Both the position numbers and the translations under genes were made by a program. The notes under the pieces were generated by a model, which worked only from the letters and a program-made list of their open reading frames with translations, was not told where the DNA came from and did not search any database. DNA of 12,845 bases from CAYRWK01 sp964427965 (GTDB taxonomy: Bacteria > Patescibacteriota > WWE3 > UBA101185 > UBA10185), in NCBI GenBank assembly GCA_964427965.1, contig CAYRWK010000023.1, forward strand, positions 1-12,845, read 5' to 3'. This document shows, one piece after another, positions 12,567-12,845 of this stretch. The first letter of the stretch is position 1. Every line of letters begins with the position of its first letter.

Positions 12567-12572
12567 ATTATA
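12567..12572 (-). promoter_or_regulatory. -10 box for the Cys-rich pilin operon
   Basis: A perfect TATAAT on the minus strand, 13 bases upstream of ATG 12553, giving an expected leader of about six bases. TTCATT lies 17 bases further upstream but matches a -35 box poorly. It shares a 65-base intergenic space with the divergent promoter at 12603. Confidence 0.5.
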
Positions 12573-12602
12573 GCTTATAAAACAAATATAATGAATATCT
12601 AA

Positions 12603-12611
12603 TGTTATAAT
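12603..12611 (+). promoter_or_regulatory. Extended -10 promoter for the gene at 12619 (predicted leaderless)
   Basis: TGTTATAAT (TGn plus a perfect TATAAT at 12606-12611) ends 7 bases before ATG 12619, the same layout as the smpB promoter. No clear -35 box. Confidence 0.6.
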
Positions 12612-12618
12612 CCAATAT

Positions 12619-12845
12619 ATGCCCTCGTTCAAAAAACTCACACTCCTCATATTACTAACTCTAGCTTTTGTGGTGGTAGTTACCCCCCAAGTAAAAACCT
12701 TTGCAGACAGTGCCGACGACGAACTAAAAAAAATAGAAGAAAAACTTGCTAAAAAACAAAAAGAATATCAATCCACATCCCAAAAGTTAGAAGAAATCCT
12801 ATCTCAGGCAAACTCCGTCTCATCAAAAATAACTCAACTCGCCAC
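12619..12845 (+). CDS. Secreted coiled-coil protein, probable EnvC/PcsB-like peptidoglycan hydrolase factor (partial)
   Basis: The frame is open from ATG 12619 to the window edge (75 codons). MPSFKKLTLLILLTLAFVVV is a signal peptide core, with a likely cleavage near TFADSADDE at about residues 28-33. A Lys/Glu/Gln-rich heptad pattern follows (LKKIEEKLAKKQKEYQSTSQ and on), as in the long N-terminal coiled coil of EnvC, PcsB and other murein hydrolase activators that end in an M23 or CHAP domain. The catalytic or activator domain, if any, lies outside the window, so the call rests on the signal peptide plus coiled coil only. There is no Shine-Dalgarno sequence. It is divergent from the Cys-rich pilin operon. 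Confidence 0.6.
   Translation, partial: MPSFKKLTLLILLTLAFVVVVTPQVKTFADSADDELKKIEEKLAKKQKEYQSTSQKLEEILSQANSVSSKITQLA

Noticed and set aside
1..12845. Use of TGA as glycine, as in Gracilibacteria and Absconditabacteria.
   Set aside because: No gene needs TGA read through; all long frames close normally with TAA or TAG under the standard code.
1..12845. CRISPR array, insertion sequence or attachment site.
   Set aside because: No regularly spaced direct repeats, transposase frame or terminal inverted repeats were found by eye.

Overview
The window is an AT-rich bacterial segment (metagenome-like, with one 10-N scaffold gap) that best fits a Candidate Phyla Radiation (Patescibacteria) genome, possibly Microgenomates-like. 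This is inferred from the gene set (type IV secretion-like VirB6 and VirB2 proteins clustered with many unrecognised membrane proteins), the compact layout and the short leaders. No taxonomic marker gene other than smpB and ssrA is present. Standard code 11 fits every gene. The confident complete genes end in TAA or TAG, and none needs TGA read as an amino acid.

Layout. (1) 1-1273, plus strand: the tail of a possible membrane protein, then a geranylgeranyl-reductase-type FAD oxidoreductase cut in two by an in-frame TAA. (2) 1374-1749, plus: a small unknown protein and a doubtful ORF. (3) 1714-2949, minus: an AAA/ORC-Cdc6-like ATPase. (4) 3026-3903, minus: the ribosome-rescue pair, tmRNA (ssrA) directly downstream of smpB. 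(5) 3936-12553: a surface and secretion block. It contains a VirB6/TrbL-like polytopic protein (minus), a divergent 1291-residue membrane protein with a C-terminal LytM/M23-like domain (plus), a small membrane-anchored Ig-like protein (plus), and then five minus-strand genes that all carry the same two-helix VirB2-like pilin module. The last of these is fused to a cysteine-rich repeat ectodomain. (6) From 12619, plus: the start of a secreted coiled-coil protein that looks like an EnvC/PcsB-type peptidoglycan hydrolase factor, cut by the window edge.

How the genes may work together (inference). VirB6-like channel protein, VirB2-like pilins and a wall-hydrolase-like membrane protein are the parts expected of a minimal single-membrane T4SS or a T4SS-derived surface appendage. 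No VirB4 or VirD4 ATPase lies in the window. The pilin cluster looks like at least three transcription units: 12553-11084 (ending in a clear intrinsic terminator), 10929-10591 (own promoter, with a terminator spanning the N gap) and 10523-9785 (own promoter, two overlapping genes). Several genes (smpB, the 1291-aa protein, the 105-aa pilin, the gene at 12619) have a good -10 box only 6-8 bases before the ATG, which predicts leaderless mRNAs. The two most similar pilin genes instead have very strong Shine-Dalgarno sequences.

Most unusual items: the Cys-rich/pilin fusion, the five-fold VirB2-like paralogue set with an assembly gap inside it, the giant membrane protein with a degenerate M23 motif, the interrupted reductase, and the atypical tmRNA tag.
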